A stretch of 64,000 bases of DNA, from contig NZ_MOBK01000002.1 of the NCBI RefSeq assembly GCF_003732265.1, positions 62,001-126,000 of the forward strand, read 5' to 3'. The number at the start of each line of letters is the position of its first letter. The first letter of the stretch is position 1. Of this stretch, positions 35,045-44,743 are shown piece after piece. Source of the stretch: Pseudomonas brassicacearum. GTDB lineage: Bacteria; Pseudomonadota; Gammaproteobacteria; Pseudomonadales; Pseudomonadaceae. The notes below the pieces were generated by a model. The model had not been told where the DNA came from. It saw only the letters and a list, made by a program, of their open reading frames with translations, and made no database searches. The position numbers and the translations under genes were made by a program.

Positions 35045-36718
35045 TCAATCTTCGCGATAGCGACGCAGCTTCAACTGCTTACCGGCAACGCGAGTGTCCT
35101 TCAGTTTGGTCAGCAACTTCTCCAGACCATCTTCCGGCAGCTCGACGAGGCTGAAGCTGTCACGTACCTGGATGCGGCCGATGGCTTCACGAGCCAAACC
35201 GCCTTCATTCAGGATAGCGCCCAGCAGGTTCTTGGCAGCGATACCGTCACGCGCACCCAGCGCGGTACGGCAACGAGCACGACCTTCAGCCAATGGAACC
35301 GGAGCACGACGCTCACGATCACCACGGTCCGGACGATCACCGGTACGCTCTGGACGATCGCCACGCGGTGCGTTGTTCGGCACCAGTGGACGTTCTTTCT
35401 CGATCGCAGCCAGGGTCAACGCCTGAGCGTTGGTTGCCTTGCGCAGCAGAGCAGCGGCCAGTGCACGTGGAGTGCAACCGATGTCGGCAGTCAGACGATC
35501 CAGCAGATCACCGTGAGTCGACTCGGCATCAGCCACCAGCGGCGACAGGCTGTTGGTCAGTTTCTTGATGCGGGCATCGAGAACGGCCTGGGCGTCCGGC
35601 AGGCGAACTTCGGCAACCTTTTGACCGGTTACACGCTCGATCACTTGCAGCATGCGGCGCTCACGCGGAGTCACCAGCAGCAGTGCACGACCTTCGCGAC
35701 CAGCACGGCCGGTACGGCCGATACGGTGAACGTAGGATTCTGGGTCGTACGGCATGTCAACGTTGAACACGTGAGTGATGCGCGGAACGTCCAGGCCACG
35801 AGCAGCAACGTCGGTCGCCACAACGATGTCCAGACGGCCATCCTTGAGGGATTCGATCACGCGCTCACGCTGGTTCTGAGCAATGTCACCGTTCAGCGCA
35901 GCGGCTTTGTAGCCTTTGGCTTCCAGGGCACTGGCCAGGTCCAGGGTCGCTTGCTTGGTGCGCACGAACATGATCAGGGCGTCGAAATCTTCCACTTCCA
36001 GCAGGCTCAATACAGCCGAGGTCTTCTGGTCAGCGTGAACCAACAGGTGAGCCTGTTCGATCGCGGTAACGGTCTGAGTCTTGGTCTGGATCTTCACGTG
36101 TTGCGGATCGCGCAGATGGCGTTCGGCAATGGCACGGATCGACTGTGGCAGTGTGGCCGAGAACAATACGGTCTGACGGGTTGCAGGCAGAGCCTTGAAG
36201 ATAACTTCGAGGTCGTCCATGAAACCCAGTTTGAGCATTTCGTCCGCTTCGTCGAGAACCAGGTGGTTCACGGTAGCCAGGACTTTTTCGTCACGACGCA
36301 GGTGGTCGCACAGACGGCCCGGAGTGGCGACAACGATCTGTGCGCCATTACGGATTGCTTTCAGTTGTGGACCCATAGGGGCGCCGCCGTAAACGGCCAC
36401 AACGGTAACGCCCGGCATTTGCTTGGCGTAGGTTTCGAAAGCGGTTGCTACTTGCAGCGCCAACTCACGGGTTGGCGCCAGGATCAGGGCTTGCGGTTCG
36501 CGCTTTGCAGGATCGATGCGATGCAGGATTGGCAGGGCGAACGCGGCGGTTTTACCGGTACCGGTTTGCGCTTGGCCAATCATGTCGTGGCCGGCCATGA
36601 TGATCGGGATCGATTGCTGCTGAATAGCCGAAGGCTCTTCGTAGCCAGTCGCAATGACGGCTGCAAGGATATTCGGATTAAGATTAAAAGCGGCGAAGCC
36701 GCCGGTTTCCTGGGTCAT
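35045..36718 (-). CDS. deaD: DEAD-box RNA helicase, DeaD/CsdA type
   Basis: A 557-residue ATP-dependent RNA helicase. Motifs in order: Q-motif GYEEPSAIQQQSIP, Walker A AQTGTGKTAAF, PTRELALQ, DEAD in LDEADEMLKLGF, SAT, and HRIGRTGRAGREG. The C-terminal part has an Arg/Asp-rich linker (about 450-480, DRPERTGDRPDRGDRERR) and a DbpA-like RNA-binding domain. DeaD helps ribosome assembly and mRNA decay, especially in the cold. ATG 36718 has AGAGG upstream. The 400-base gap upstream is consistent with a long leader. Confidence 0.92.
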   Translation of the reverse strand: MTQETGGFAAFNLNPNILAAVIATGYEEPSAIQQQSIPIIMAGHDMIGQAQTGTGKTAAFALPILHRIDPAKREPQALILAPTRELALQVATAFETYAKQMPGVTVVAVYGGAPMGPQLKAIRNGAQIVVATPGRLCDHLRRDEKVLATVNHLVLDEADEMLKLGFMDDLEVIFKALPATRQTVLFSATLPQSIRAIAERHLRDPQHVKIQTKTQTVTAIEQAHLLVHADQKTSAVLSLLEVEDFDALIMFVRTKQATLDLASALEAKGYKAAALNGDIAQNQRERVIESLKDGRLDIVVATDVAARGLDVPRITHVFNVDMPYDPESYVHRIGRTGRAGREGRALLLVTPRERRMLQVIERVTGQKVAEVRLPDAQAVLDARIKKLTNSLSPLVADAESTHGDLLDRLTADIGCTPRALAAALLRKATNAQALTLAAIEKERPLVPNNAPRGDRPERTGDRPDRGDRERRAPVPLAEGRARCRTALGARDGIAAKNLLGAILNEGGLAREAIGRIQVRDSFSLVELPEDGLEKLLTKLKDTRVAGKQLKLRRYRED

Positions 36719-37139
36719 GGGTCTGCCTCTAAGTGCATCCGCAAAGACCCATGCTCCAAAGCTGCGCATGCCGTGTAAGACTCAAGAGTCGCCCTGGCTG
36801 CTTTGTCGGCGGGGATTTGCGAAAACGAATGAATGAAAAAGATTCGTCAAGGGAGAGTCCGCTGTGCGGACGTGCAGCCGAAGCTGACTTCGGGGAATTG
36901 CGCTACCTAAACGCGGCCCGGTTAAAGGCCGGCGCGCACTATACCGGAATTCGCCCAAAAAGGGAGCATTATTTGTCGGAAAACTGACGGATACACCGTT
37001 GTGTCACAGGCTTTGCGGATAATCCTGAGACGGTCTATTTTTCAAAGGCCCGGCCCTGCTGGTGATGGCGCTAAAACGGTTCATCGTCAACAGGCAGACC
37101 TGCGGTCTGACATACCCTTCCCGCCCGAGGAATTGTTCC
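36719..37139. other. Intergenic region between divergent deaD and crotonase genes
   Basis: About 420 bases without a convincing gene. Given divergent orientation, most of it probably forms the long 5' leader of deaD, as in cold-inducible helicase genes. No strong palindrome or terminator seen. Confidence 0.45.
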
Positions 37140-37931
37140 ATGAATCAGCCCGCTTGCAGTCGTGTCACCCGCGAACGACACGGCCATGTCCTGATGATCG
37201 GCCTGGATCGGGTGGCCAAGCGCAACGCCTTCGACCTTGAGCTGCTCAACGAACTGAGCCTGGCCTACGGCGAATTCGAGGCCGACAGCGAGTCGCGGGT
37301 CGCGGTGGTGTTCGGCCATGGCGAGCATTTCACCGCCGGGCTCGACCTGGTCAGTGCCAGCGCGGCATTGGCCGAAGGCTGGCAGGCCCCGCCGGGCGGC
37401 TGCGATCCATGGGGGGTTTTTGCCGGCCCCCGCGTCAGCAAACCGGTGATTGTGGCCGCGCAGGGCTACTGCTTGACCATCGGCATCGAGTTGATGCTCG
37501 CCGCTGACATCAACCTGTGCGCCAGTAATACCCGCTTTGCCCAGAAAGAAGTGCAGCGCGGGATCTTCCCGTTTGGTGGCGCGACATTACGTCTGCATCA
37601 GGTCGCCGGCTGGGGCAATGCCATGCGTTGGCTGCTGACCGGCGATGAGTTTGATGCACATGACGCGTTGCATCTGGGCCTGGTGCAGGAAGTCATGGCC
37701 AGCGAGGATCTGCTGCCACGGGCGATTGAATTGGCGGAACGGATTGCCCGGCAGGCGCCGTTGGGAGTTCAGGCGACGCTGATGTCGGCGCGACAGGCGC
37801 GTTATGAAGGAGAAACCGCCGCGGCGCAGGGCTTGCCGCCGTTGGTGAAGAAATTGTTGGCAAGTGAGGATGCCAAGGAGGGTGTGCGGTCGATGGTCGA
37901 GAAGCGGCCTGGCATCTTCAAAGGGCTTTGA
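37140..37931 (+). CDS. Crotonase/enoyl-CoA hydratase family protein
   Basis: A 263-residue crotonase-fold protein. The oxyanion-hole segments are GHGEHFTAGLDLVSA and AAQGYCLTIGIELMLAADI. The usual catalytic Glu pair is not clear (QKEVQRGIFPFGG), so hydratase activity is uncertain. GAGGAA precedes ATG 37140. In P. aeruginosa a homologue also follows deaD, as I recall (PA2841). Confidence 0.87.
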   Translation: MNQPACSRVTRERHGHVLMIGLDRVAKRNAFDLELLNELSLAYGEFEADSESRVAVVFGHGEHFTAGLDLVSASAALAEGWQAPPGGCDPWGVFAGPRVSKPVIVAAQGYCLTIGIELMLAADINLCASNTRFAQKEVQRGIFPFGGATLRLHQVAGWGNAMRWLLTGDEFDAHDALHLGLVQEVMASEDLLPRAIELAERIARQAPLGVQATLMSARQARYEGETAAAQGLPPLVKKLLASEDAKEGVRSMVEKRPGIFKGL

Positions 37932-37954
37932 GATCTGTGTTGGCTTTCATGGTC

Positions 37955-38027
37955 CCTTCGCGAGCAAGCCCCGCTCCCACATTTGATCGCAGTCTAATGT
38001 GGGAGCGGGCTTGCTCGCGAAGGGGCC
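37955..38027. repeat. REP doublet (REPIN-like)
   Basis: CCCTTCGCGAGCAAGCCCCG...CCCACAT and inverted ATGTGGGAGCGGGCTTGCTC...AAGGG enclose a short spacer. One extra C in the left arm breaks perfect symmetry. It sits between convergent genes. Confidence 0.9.
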
Positions 38028-38042
38028 CGAATAGACAACGAC

Positions 38043-38798
38043 TTATGTCGCCGGGCGAATCGCCTTGATCAGCGACTGCAACGAATACCCCAACCGCGGC
38101 GCCAACCCTTCAGCGCGAGCGACAAGTCCGTCCATGTCCAGCTCCTGATCCAGCTCCGAAGGCACGATCAAAATCACATTGCCCTCCTTCACCGGCAGCT
38201 CCCAGTAATGCCGGTGATAGAGCCCGCGCAACAACGCCGCGCCCAACGGCTTGCCATCATCGGTGGCCCATTGGTTGATCACCAGCCAGCCACCCGGATT
38301 CAAGCGCTTCTGACAGTTTTCCAGGAAGCTCCACGCCAGATGCCCGACACCCGGACCGACATCGGTGTAAAGGTCGACGAAAATCAGGTCCGCCGGTTCA
38401 GCGGTATCGAGCAACTCCAGCGCATCACCCACCCGGATATACAGCCGAGGATCATCGTCCAGCCCCAGGTATTCAATGGCCAGGCGCGGCACATCCGGGC
38501 GCAATTCAATCGCTTCGACATCTTCCAGTGGCAGGAACTTCAGGCAAGCCTGGGTCAGCGTGCCCGCGCCAAGCCCCAGAAACAGTGCGCTTTCCGGCTG
38601 TTCGTGGCACAGCGCACCGATCAGCATCGCCCGGGTGTAGTCGTACTCGAGCCAGCTCGGATCAGCGGTGAAAACGCAGCTCTGCTCAATGGCATCGCCG
38701 AACTCCAGAAAACGGTAGTCGGCGACTTCCAGCACGCGTATCACGCCGAACTCATCCTGTACCTCGGCGAGCAGATGCTCGACGCGCTCCTCAGTCAT
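38043..38798 (-). CDS. Spermidine-synthase-like methyltransferase-fold protein
   Basis: A 251-residue Rossmann-fold protein. ALFLGLGAGTLTQACL is the nucleotide-binding loop, VEAIELRPDVPRLA the acidic loop and LIFVDLYTD the Asp-containing core, as in SpeE-like proteins. The aminopropyl-acceptor residues cannot be confirmed, so it may not make spermidine. ATG 38798 (GGAG nine bases upstream) removes a spurious extension. Confidence 0.82.
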   Translation of the reverse strand: MTEERVEHLLAEVQDEFGVIRVLEVADYRFLEFGDAIEQSCVFTADPSWLEYDYTRAMLIGALCHEQPESALFLGLGAGTLTQACLKFLPLEDVEAIELRPDVPRLAIEYLGLDDDPRLYIRVGDALELLDTAEPADLIFVDLYTDVGPGVGHLAWSFLENCQKRLNPGGWLVINQWATDDGKPLGAALLRGLYHRHYWELPVKEGNVILIVPSELDQELDMDGLVARAEGLAPRLGYSLQSLIKAIRPAT

Positions 38799-38960
38799 TT
38801 CGTCTCCTGATTGCTGCCGCGCCGACCTGTGATAAACAGCAGCGCAATAAAACCGCGAGGGGGCGCGGCAAAGGCGCGATTGTCCGCGAAGCGACGGGAA
38901 CAGGTCACGCACTAATTGCTGATAACATGACCGTCCGAGCGTAAAACACTAGAGAACGTG

Positions 38961-40307
38961 ATGAGCCAACCCTGGAGCCCTGACAGCTGGCGCGCCCTGC
39001 CGATCCAGCAACAACCTCAATACCCCGACGCCGCGCATTTGCAGCAGGTCGAGCAAACCCTGGCCAGTTATCCGCCGCTGGTGTTTGCCGGTGAGGCCCG
39101 GGAGTTGCGCCGTCAGTTTGCCGAAGTGACCCAGGGGCGCGCGTTCCTGTTGCAGGGTGGCGATTGCGCCGAGAGCTTTGCCGAGTTCTCCGCTGCGAAA
39201 ATTCGCGACACCTTCAAAGTCCTGCTGCAAATGGCGATCGTCATGACCTTCGCTGCCGGCTGCCCGGTGGTCAAGGTCGGGCGCATGGCCGGTCAGTTCG
39301 CCAAGCCGCGTTCAGCCAACGACGAAACCATCGACGGCGTGACCCTGCCCGCCTACCGTGGCGACATCGTCAATGGCATCGGTTTCGACGAGAAGAGCCG
39401 CGTGCCGGACCCGGAGCGCCTGCTTCAGTCTTACCACCAGTCCACCGCCACCCTGAACCTGCTCCGCGCGTTCGCCCAAGGCGGATTTGCCGACCTGCAT
39501 CAGGTACACAAGTGGAACCTGGACTTCATCGCCAACTCGGCACTGGCGGAAAAATACAGCCACCTGGCCGACCGTATCGATGAAACCCTGGCGTTCATGC
39601 GCGCCTGCGGCATGGACACTTCGCCGCAATTGCGCGAAACCAGTTTCTTCACCGCCCACGAAGCGCTGCTGCTCAATTACGAAGAAGCTTTCGTGCGGCG
39701 CGACAGCCTGACCAACGATTACTACGATTGCTCTGCGCACATGCTCTGGATCGGCGACCGCACCCGTCAGCTCGACGGCGCGCACGTCGAGTTCCTGCGC
39801 GGGGTGAATAACCCGATCGGAGTCAAAGTCGGCCCGAGCATGAACCCTGAAGACCTGATTCGCCTGATCGACGTGCTGAACCCGGACAACGATCCGGGTC
39901 GTCTGAACCTGATCGCCCGGATGGGCGCGAACAAGGTCGGCGATCATTTGCCGGCGCTGATTCGCGCGGTGCAGCGCGAAGGCAAGCAGGTGCTGTGGAG
40001 TTCCGACCCGATGCACGGCAACACCATCAAGGCGAGCAGCGGCTACAAGACCCGCGACTTCGCGCAGATCCTCGGCGAGGTGAAGCAGTTCTTCCAGGTT
40101 CACCAGGCGGAAGGCAGTTACGCCGGCGGCATCCATATCGAGATGACCGGGCAGAACGTGACCGAATGCATTGGTGGGGCGCGGCCGATTACCGAGGATG
40201 GGCTGTCGGACCGGTATCACACCCATTGTGATCCGCGGATGAATGCTGATCAGTCGCTGGAATTGGCGTTTTTGATTGCTGAGACATTGAAGCAAGTTCG
40301 GCGCTAG
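38961..40307 (+). CDS. Class II 3-deoxy-7-phosphoheptulonate synthase
   Basis: A 448-residue DAHP synthase of the plant-like class II, first step of aromatic biosynthesis from PEP and erythrose-4-phosphate. Motifs [36 protein letters not shown] and [18 protein letters not shown] are intact. ATG 38961 is preferred to GTG 38958. A class I isozyme is encoded at 54530. In Pseudomonas such enzymes can supply phenazine or other secondary pathways; no such cluster is next to it here. Confidence 0.92.
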   Translation: MSQPWSPDSWRALPIQQQPQYPDAAHLQQVEQTLASYPPLVFAGEARELRRQFAEVTQGRAFLLQGGDCAESFAEFSAAKIRDTFKVLLQMAIVMTFAAGCPVVKVGRMAGQFAKPRSANDETIDGVTLPAYRGDIVNGIGFDEKSRVPDPERLLQSYHQSTATLNLLRAFAQGGFADLHQVHKWNLDFIANSALAEKYSHLADRIDETLAFMRACGMDTSPQLRETSFFTAHEALLLNYEEAFVRRDSLTNDYYDCSAHMLWIGDRTRQLDGAHVEFLRGVNNPIGVKVGPSMNPEDLIRLIDVLNPDNDPGRLNLIARMGANKVGDHLPALIRAVQREGKQVLWSSDPMHGNTIKASSGYKTRDFAQILGEVKQFFQVHQAEGSYAGGIHIEMTGQNVTECIGGARPITEDGLSDRYHTHCDPRMNADQSLELAFLIAETLKQVRR

Positions 40308-40318
40308 ACCGCATCAAA

Positions 40319-40402
40319 CCCTTCGCGAGCAAGCCCGCTCCCACATTTGATCTCGGTCTAATGTGGGAGCGGCGGTGCGACGATTCGACTTGCTCGCGAA
40401 GG
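40319..40402. repeat. REP doublet with interrupted right arm
   Basis: Left arm CCTTCGCGAGCAAGCCCGCT...CCCACAT is normal. The right arm ATGTGGGAGCGG is interrupted by CGGTGCGACGATTCGA before resuming CTTGCTCGCGAAGG. This longer arm type recurs in fluorescent pseudomonads as I recall, so it may be a subfamily rather than damage. Confidence 0.82.
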
Positions 40403-40409
40403 CGTCGAT

Positions 40410-41639
40410 TCAATCACCACCAATCTGTGCCAATGCCACCCGCAACCGAGCAGCACTCACCCGCTGACAATTCAACTGCACCCGCTCAAGCCCCAACCAG
40501 TCCGCCATCCGCCGCAAATTGACCGCCAACGCCTGCATCCCCTCATCATCCAGTCCTGGCTCTTCCTCGTGTACCGCGTGCACCGCCAACCGTCCCAACG
40601 CCCGCTCCGCCCGCAGATCCACCCGCGCGGCAATCCGTTCGTTGTGCAAAAACGGCAACACGTAATACCCGTAAACCCGCTTGTCCTGCGGCGTGTAAAT
40701 CTCCAGCCGATAGCGGAAATCAAACAACCGCTCGGTGCGGCTGCGTTCCCAGATCAGCGAATCAAAGGGTGAAAGCAATGCACTAGCCTCGACCTTGCGC
40801 GGCACTTTCGGCTCGGGCAGGCAATACGCCGGTTGCCGCCAGCCGTGCACTTCGCAGCTCAGCAACTCACCGGCCTCGACCAGTTCCGCCAGACGCGGCC
40901 GACTGTCTGCCGGGTTCAAGCGAAAATAGTCCCGCAGGTCCTTTTCCGTGCCGACACCCAACGCCGTCACCGCGTGCAATAACAATCCGCGCTGAGCCTC
41001 GGCCTCACTGAGCTCCGGCTGCTGCAAAATGGCTGAAGGAATCACCCGCTCCGGCAAATCATAAAGTCGTTCAAACCCACGACGCCCCGCCACCGTCACT
41101 TCACCGGCGGCAAACAACCATTCCAGCGCATGTTTTTCCGCGCTCCAGTCCCACCACGGCCCGGCCCGTTCCTCACGGGTCGACAGGCTTCCGGCACCCA
41201 GGGCGCCGAGTTCTTCGACCGACGCCAGCACCCGGCGGATCGTGTCCTGTTGTTCACGCCCGAAACGCGCCAGTTGCTGATAAATATCTTCGCCACGCGT
41301 AGCGCGCTGCATGCGCCAACGCATCAGGGGATACATCGATAATGGCAACAACGAGGCTTCGTGCCCCCAATATTCAAACAACGTGCGACGTCGGCCCTGA
41401 CTCCAGGCAGCCTGATCGAGCAAGTCGGATGAGTAATTGCCGAGGCGGGAAAACAAGGGAAGGTAGTGCGAACGCACCAACGCATTGACCGAATCGATCT
41501 GCAGAATGCCCAGCCGCTCGATCAGTCGGTTGAGCTGAACCGGTTTGATCGCCGCTGGCGGCTGGCGCCCATTGAACCCTTGGGCAGCCAGTGCCAGACG
41601 TCGAGCTTGCTTGTTGGAAAAGGACAGCGTCGCGGGCAT
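40410..41639 (-). CDS. YcaQ/AlkX-type winged-helix DNA glycosylase
   Basis: A 409-residue protein of the HTH_42 family. The catalytic QxD-type motif appears as LGILQIDSVNALVRSHYL, with LFEYWGHEASLLP following. E. coli YcaQ (AlkX) unhooks interstrand crosslinks and N7-alkyl guanines. ATG 41639 has GGAGG upstream (GGAGGTATTC). Length fits (about 400). Confidence 0.88.
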   Translation of the reverse strand: MPATLSFSNKQARRLALAAQGFNGRQPPAAIKPVQLNRLIERLGILQIDSVNALVRSHYLPLFSRLGNYSSDLLDQAAWSQGRRRTLFEYWGHEASLLPLSMYPLMRWRMQRATRGEDIYQQLARFGREQQDTIRRVLASVEELGALGAGSLSTREERAGPWWDWSAEKHALEWLFAAGEVTVAGRRGFERLYDLPERVIPSAILQQPELSEAEAQRGLLLHAVTALGVGTEKDLRDYFRLNPADSRPRLAELVEAGELLSCEVHGWRQPAYCLPEPKVPRKVEASALLSPFDSLIWERSRTERLFDFRYRLEIYTPQDKRVYGYYVLPFLHNERIAARVDLRAERALGRLAVHAVHEEEPGLDDEGMQALAVNLRRMADWLGLERVQLNCQRVSAARLRVALAQIGGD

Positions 41640-41703
41640 GAATACCTCCGTGTCTGCTCGCAAACTACCTCACCAGAGAGGGGTTTGTGTAGCAATGGCC
41701 TCA

Positions 41704-41919
41704 TCATTTATGCATCGGATCATCCCAGAACGGCCTGACCGATTCATGTTCGACGTCGGCGCGACTCATGCCGATGTCCTTCAGTGCTTCATCGCTCAGG
41801 CTCGCCAGCAGCTCGCGCTCGCGATGAAGTTCGTACCAGCGACTAAACTTGTGCAGCAGATCCGATACCACGTGGGTTGAGAATTTTTGTTCCGTTACAA
41901 CCTCGTTATGACCTTTCAT
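41704..41919 (-). CDS. DUF1127 small protein
   Basis: A 71-residue protein whose C-terminal half shows the DUF1127 signature RERELLASLSDEALKDIGMS followed by RADVEHES. Family members are small, Arg-rich proteins linked in some bacteria to sRNA or phosphate/carbon control. GGAGG lies seven to nine bases before ATG 41919. A longer open frame continues upstream but lacks support. Confidence 0.85.
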   Translation of the reverse strand: MKGHNEVVTEQKFSTHVVSDLLHKFSRWYELHRERELLASLSDEALKDIGMSRADVEHESVRPFWDDPMHK

Positions 41920-42015
41920 CTTGTTGTCCTCCGTTGGGGATGGCTCAAGTCTCGCCCCAGCGATAAGATCAATCCAACGAATGTTTCTGATGGTAACCAT
42001 CTCGGAGATTGATGG

Positions 42016-42870
42016 ATGTCGGCTTTCCCCAGTATCGATACGGATGTCCTGCGCACCTTTGTCGCCATCGCCGATCAGGGCGGTTTTACCCGCGCCGGCG
42101 AATTGGTCAACCGCACGCAGTCGGCGGTGAGCATGCAGATGAAACGCCTGGAAGAGGACGTGTTGCAGCGCCAACTGTTCGAACGCGATGGGCGACAAGT
42201 CAAACTGACCGCTGAAGGCCAGGTTTTGCTGGGGTATGCGCGGCGCATCCTCAAACTCCACAGCGAAGTGTTCAACACGCTGCGTGAGCCGCACATGGTC
42301 GGCACCGTGCGCATCGGTACGCCGGACGATTACGTGATGCGTTTTCTGCCGGGGATTTTGTCGCGCTTCGCCAAAAGCTATCCGCTGATCCAGATCGAGG
42401 TTCATTGCGAATCATCTAAACAATTGCTGCAACGCCAGGATCTGGACCTGTCCATCGTCACCCGCGAGCCCGGCACCGAGATTGGCCAGTTGTTGCGCAA
42501 GGAACGTTTCGTCTGGGCCGAGGCACAATGCTTCAGCGCCCATGAGCAGACGCCGCTGCCTCTGGCGATGTTCAACAGTGATTGTTTCTGCCGCTTGTGG
42601 GCGTGTAATGCGCTGGATGCGATGGGCCGTGATTACCGCATTGCCTACAACAGTTCGAGCCTGTCGGCGTTGATGGCCGTGGTCAGTGCCGGGCTGGCGG
42701 TGACCGCGCAACTGGAAAGCCTGATCACCCCGGACATGCGCATTCTCGGCGACGCCGAAGACCTGCCGCAGTTGCCGGAAGCCTGCATCATGCTCGTTCG
42801 CAACTTGCACAATCCGTCGCCGATCACCGAGTGCCTGGCCGAGCACATCGTCGAAGGCTTCAAACTTTAA
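42016..42870 (+). CDS. LysR-family transcriptional regulator
   Basis: A 284-residue LysR regulator: HTH at residues 8-65 (DVLRTFVAIADQGGFTRAGE, RTQSAVSMQMKRLEE) and a periplasmic-binding-type effector domain from about 90. It is divergent from the DUF1127 gene by 96 bases and overlaps the convergent tauE-like gene by 11 bases. The DUF1127 gene is the most likely direct neighbour target; the effector is unknown. Confidence 0.9.
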   Translation: MSAFPSIDTDVLRTFVAIADQGGFTRAGELVNRTQSAVSMQMKRLEEDVLQRQLFERDGRQVKLTAEGQVLLGYARRILKLHSEVFNTLREPHMVGTVRIGTPDDYVMRFLPGILSRFAKSYPLIQIEVHCESSKQLLQRQDLDLSIVTREPGTEIGQLLRKERFVWAEAQCFSAHEQTPLPLAMFNSDCFCRLWACNALDAMGRDYRIAYNSSSLSALMAVVSAGLAVTAQLESLITPDMRILGDAEDLPQLPEACIMLVRNLHNPSPITECLAEHIVEGFKL

Positions 42871-43609
42871 ACGCGAGCATCACCGCGGAGCACACCAGAA
42901 ATCCGCAGAACAACCCGCGCAGCAGTCGCTCCGGCATTGCGTGGGCGATTTTCACGCCCCAACTGATGCTCATCAACCCGCCGACGGCCAACGGCACGCC
43001 AATCAGCCAGTCGACCTGATGGTGCACTGCGTAAGTCACCAGGGTCACGCCGGTGCTGGGTAATGCCAGCGCCAGTGATAACCCTTGGGCCACCACTTGG
43101 CTGGTGCCGAACACGCTGGTCAACACCGGCGTCGCCACCACCGCCCCGCCTACACCAAACAAGCCGCCCATGGCCCCGGAAGCCGCACCGAGTACACCCA
43201 GCCATGGCCAGCCGTAATGCATCTGCGCCGAGGCCGGAGTGTTGGCGATGAACATTCGGAGCAGGTTGTAGGCCGACAGCGCCACCAGGAACGCGACAAA
43301 GCCGATACGCATGGTTTGTGCATCGATGCCGACCGCCCAGATCGAACCGATCCAGGCAAAACAGAACCCCATCGACGCCAAGGGCAACGCGTGGCGCAAT
43401 TCAATGCGATTGCGCTGGTGATAGCGCCACAGCGCCAGCATGACGTTGGGTACGACCATCACCAGCGCGGTGCCTTGGGCGATCTGTTGATCGAGCCCGA
43501 ACAGCACGCCCAGCAACGGGATCGCGATCAAACCGCCGCCGATCCCGAACAACCCGCCGAAGGTGCCGAGGGCCGCGCCAAACACCAGATACATCACAAA
43601 CTCGATCAC
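42860..43609 (-). CDS. TauE/SafE-family sulfite/sulfonate exporter-like permease
   Basis: A 249-residue membrane protein with about eight helices. The two family repeats begin GGLFGIGGGLIAIPLL and GGLFGVGGAVVATPVL. Members export sulfite, sulfoacetate or related anions. GTG 43609 is preferred (GAGGA eight bases upstream); ATG 43639 gives an extension of ten residues. It is divergent from the LysR gene at 43717, its likely regulator. Confidence 0.87.
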   Translation of the reverse strand: MIEFVMYLVFGAALGTFGGLFGIGGGLIAIPLLGVLFGLDQQIAQGTALVMVVPNVMLALWRYHQRNRIELRHALPLASMGFCFAWIGSIWAVGIDAQTMRIGFVAFLVALSAYNLLRMFIANTPASAQMHYGWPWLGVLGAASGAMGGLFGVGGAVVATPVLTSVFGTSQVVAQGLSLALALPSTGVTLVTYAVHHQVDWLIGVPLAVGGLMSISWGVKIAHAMPERLLRGLFCGFLVCSAVMLAFKV

Positions 43610-43684
43610 AGGGAATTCCTCATTTGTCAGGGTGTTCATGCTACGCAGTCCGCGATGGCGCGGAAACGCACAGCAGCGCACAAT

Positions 43685-43707
43685 GGCTGTGCCAATCTCG
43701 CACAGCC
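43685..43707. promoter_or_regulatory. Inverted repeat in the tauE-lysR divergent region
   Basis: GGCTGTGC-CAATCTC-GCACAGCC: eight-base perfect arms, seven-base spacer, nine bases before the LysR start at 43717. Possible LysR binding site or a leader hairpin blocking translation. Confidence 0.45.
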
Positions 43708-43716
43708 GTGATCACC

Positions 43717-44673
43717 ATGAACCCTAATCAATTGACCGAACAGCTTGGGCTGTTTCTTGATGTACTGGAATCCGGAAGCTTCTCCGCGGCCTCCCGCCGC
43801 CATCCCCTGACCCCATCGGCCGTGGCGCGGCGCATCGATAGCCTGGAAAAGGCCGTCGGCAGCCAGTTGTTCACCCGCAGCACTCACGCCGTGATGCCAA
43901 CCCCGGCGGGCCTGGCCTTTGCCGAGCGCGCCCGACGAATCGTCGCCGAGCTTCGGCTGGCACGGGCCGAGGCGGTGTCCCTGAGCAGCGCGCCGGAAGG
44001 CTTGATCAGGATCGATGCGCCCGCGGCATTCGGGCGACGGCATCTGGCACCGGTGATTGCCGACTTCCTGATGCTGTACCCCGGCCTCGACGTTCAATTG
44101 CACCTGATCGACAGCTTCGTCGACATGCAGGGCTTGAACCTGGGCAAGGTCGATCTGGTGCTGCGCGCCGGGCAGATGGCCGACACCCGGCTGGTGGCCA
44201 CGCCACTGGCGAGCTTGGTGCGCGTTGCCTGCGCCAGCCCGGACTATTTACAACGCCGCGGCGTGCCGACCGAGCCGGCACAGTTAGTCGATCACGATGG
44301 CCTCGATTGGGATGGCCTGGCCCCGCCCTTCGCCTGGCGCTTCGAACGCGATGGGCACCTGCATTTGCACCGCCCGGCGCGGATCCGCATGAGCGCCAAC
44401 AATGCCGAGGCGTTGCTCTGTGGCGCCCTGGCCGGACTGGGCATCGCCCACCTGCCGACCTGGCTGGCCAGCGAATACCTGCTGCGCGGTGAACTGCTGC
44501 CGCTGTTCTGCGATAACGGGCTGCCGAAACCGGAGAGTGCCGGCATCTATGCCTTGCGACTGGCGCAACAGCCCAACTCGCGCAGCCGGTTGTTGCTGGA
44601 ATACCTCAAGACTCGCTTCAGCCCCATCCCGCCGTGGGACCTGGCACTGCAGAACACGCTGGATCGCCACTAG
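43717..44673 (+). CDS. LysR-family transcriptional regulator
   Basis: A 318-residue LysR regulator with HTH at 8-65 (LFLDVLESGSFSAASRRH, TPSAVARRIDSLEK) and effector domain from about 90, resembling the CrgA/AphB-like branch (LIRIDAPAAFGRRHLAP). Divergent from tauE, which is the probable target. ATG 43717 is the conventional start. Confidence 0.9.
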   Translation: MNPNQLTEQLGLFLDVLESGSFSAASRRHPLTPSAVARRIDSLEKAVGSQLFTRSTHAVMPTPAGLAFAERARRIVAELRLARAEAVSLSSAPEGLIRIDAPAAFGRRHLAPVIADFLMLYPGLDVQLHLIDSFVDMQGLNLGKVDLVLRAGQMADTRLVATPLASLVRVACASPDYLQRRGVPTEPAQLVDHDGLDWDGLAPPFAWRFERDGHLHLHRPARIRMSANNAEALLCGALAGLGIAHLPTWLASEYLLRGELLPLFCDNGLPKPESAGIYALRLAQQPNSRSRLLLEYLKTRFSPIPPWDLALQNTLDRH

Positions 44674-44681
44674 TCGAAAAT

Positions 44682-44697
44682 TATATGGCGCATTAAA
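44682..44697. promoter_or_regulatory. Candidate OhrR operator upstream of ohrR
   Basis: TATATGGCGCATTAAA shares 13 of 16 bases with TATATTGCGCGCTAAA at 45453-45468 upstream of ohr. It lies 46 bases before the ohrR start, right for autoregulation. Confidence 0.5.
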
Positions 44698-44743
44698 GAT
44701 TCGCCCGCTAGATTCATGAAGATTACCGATCAAGGCTTTTGAG

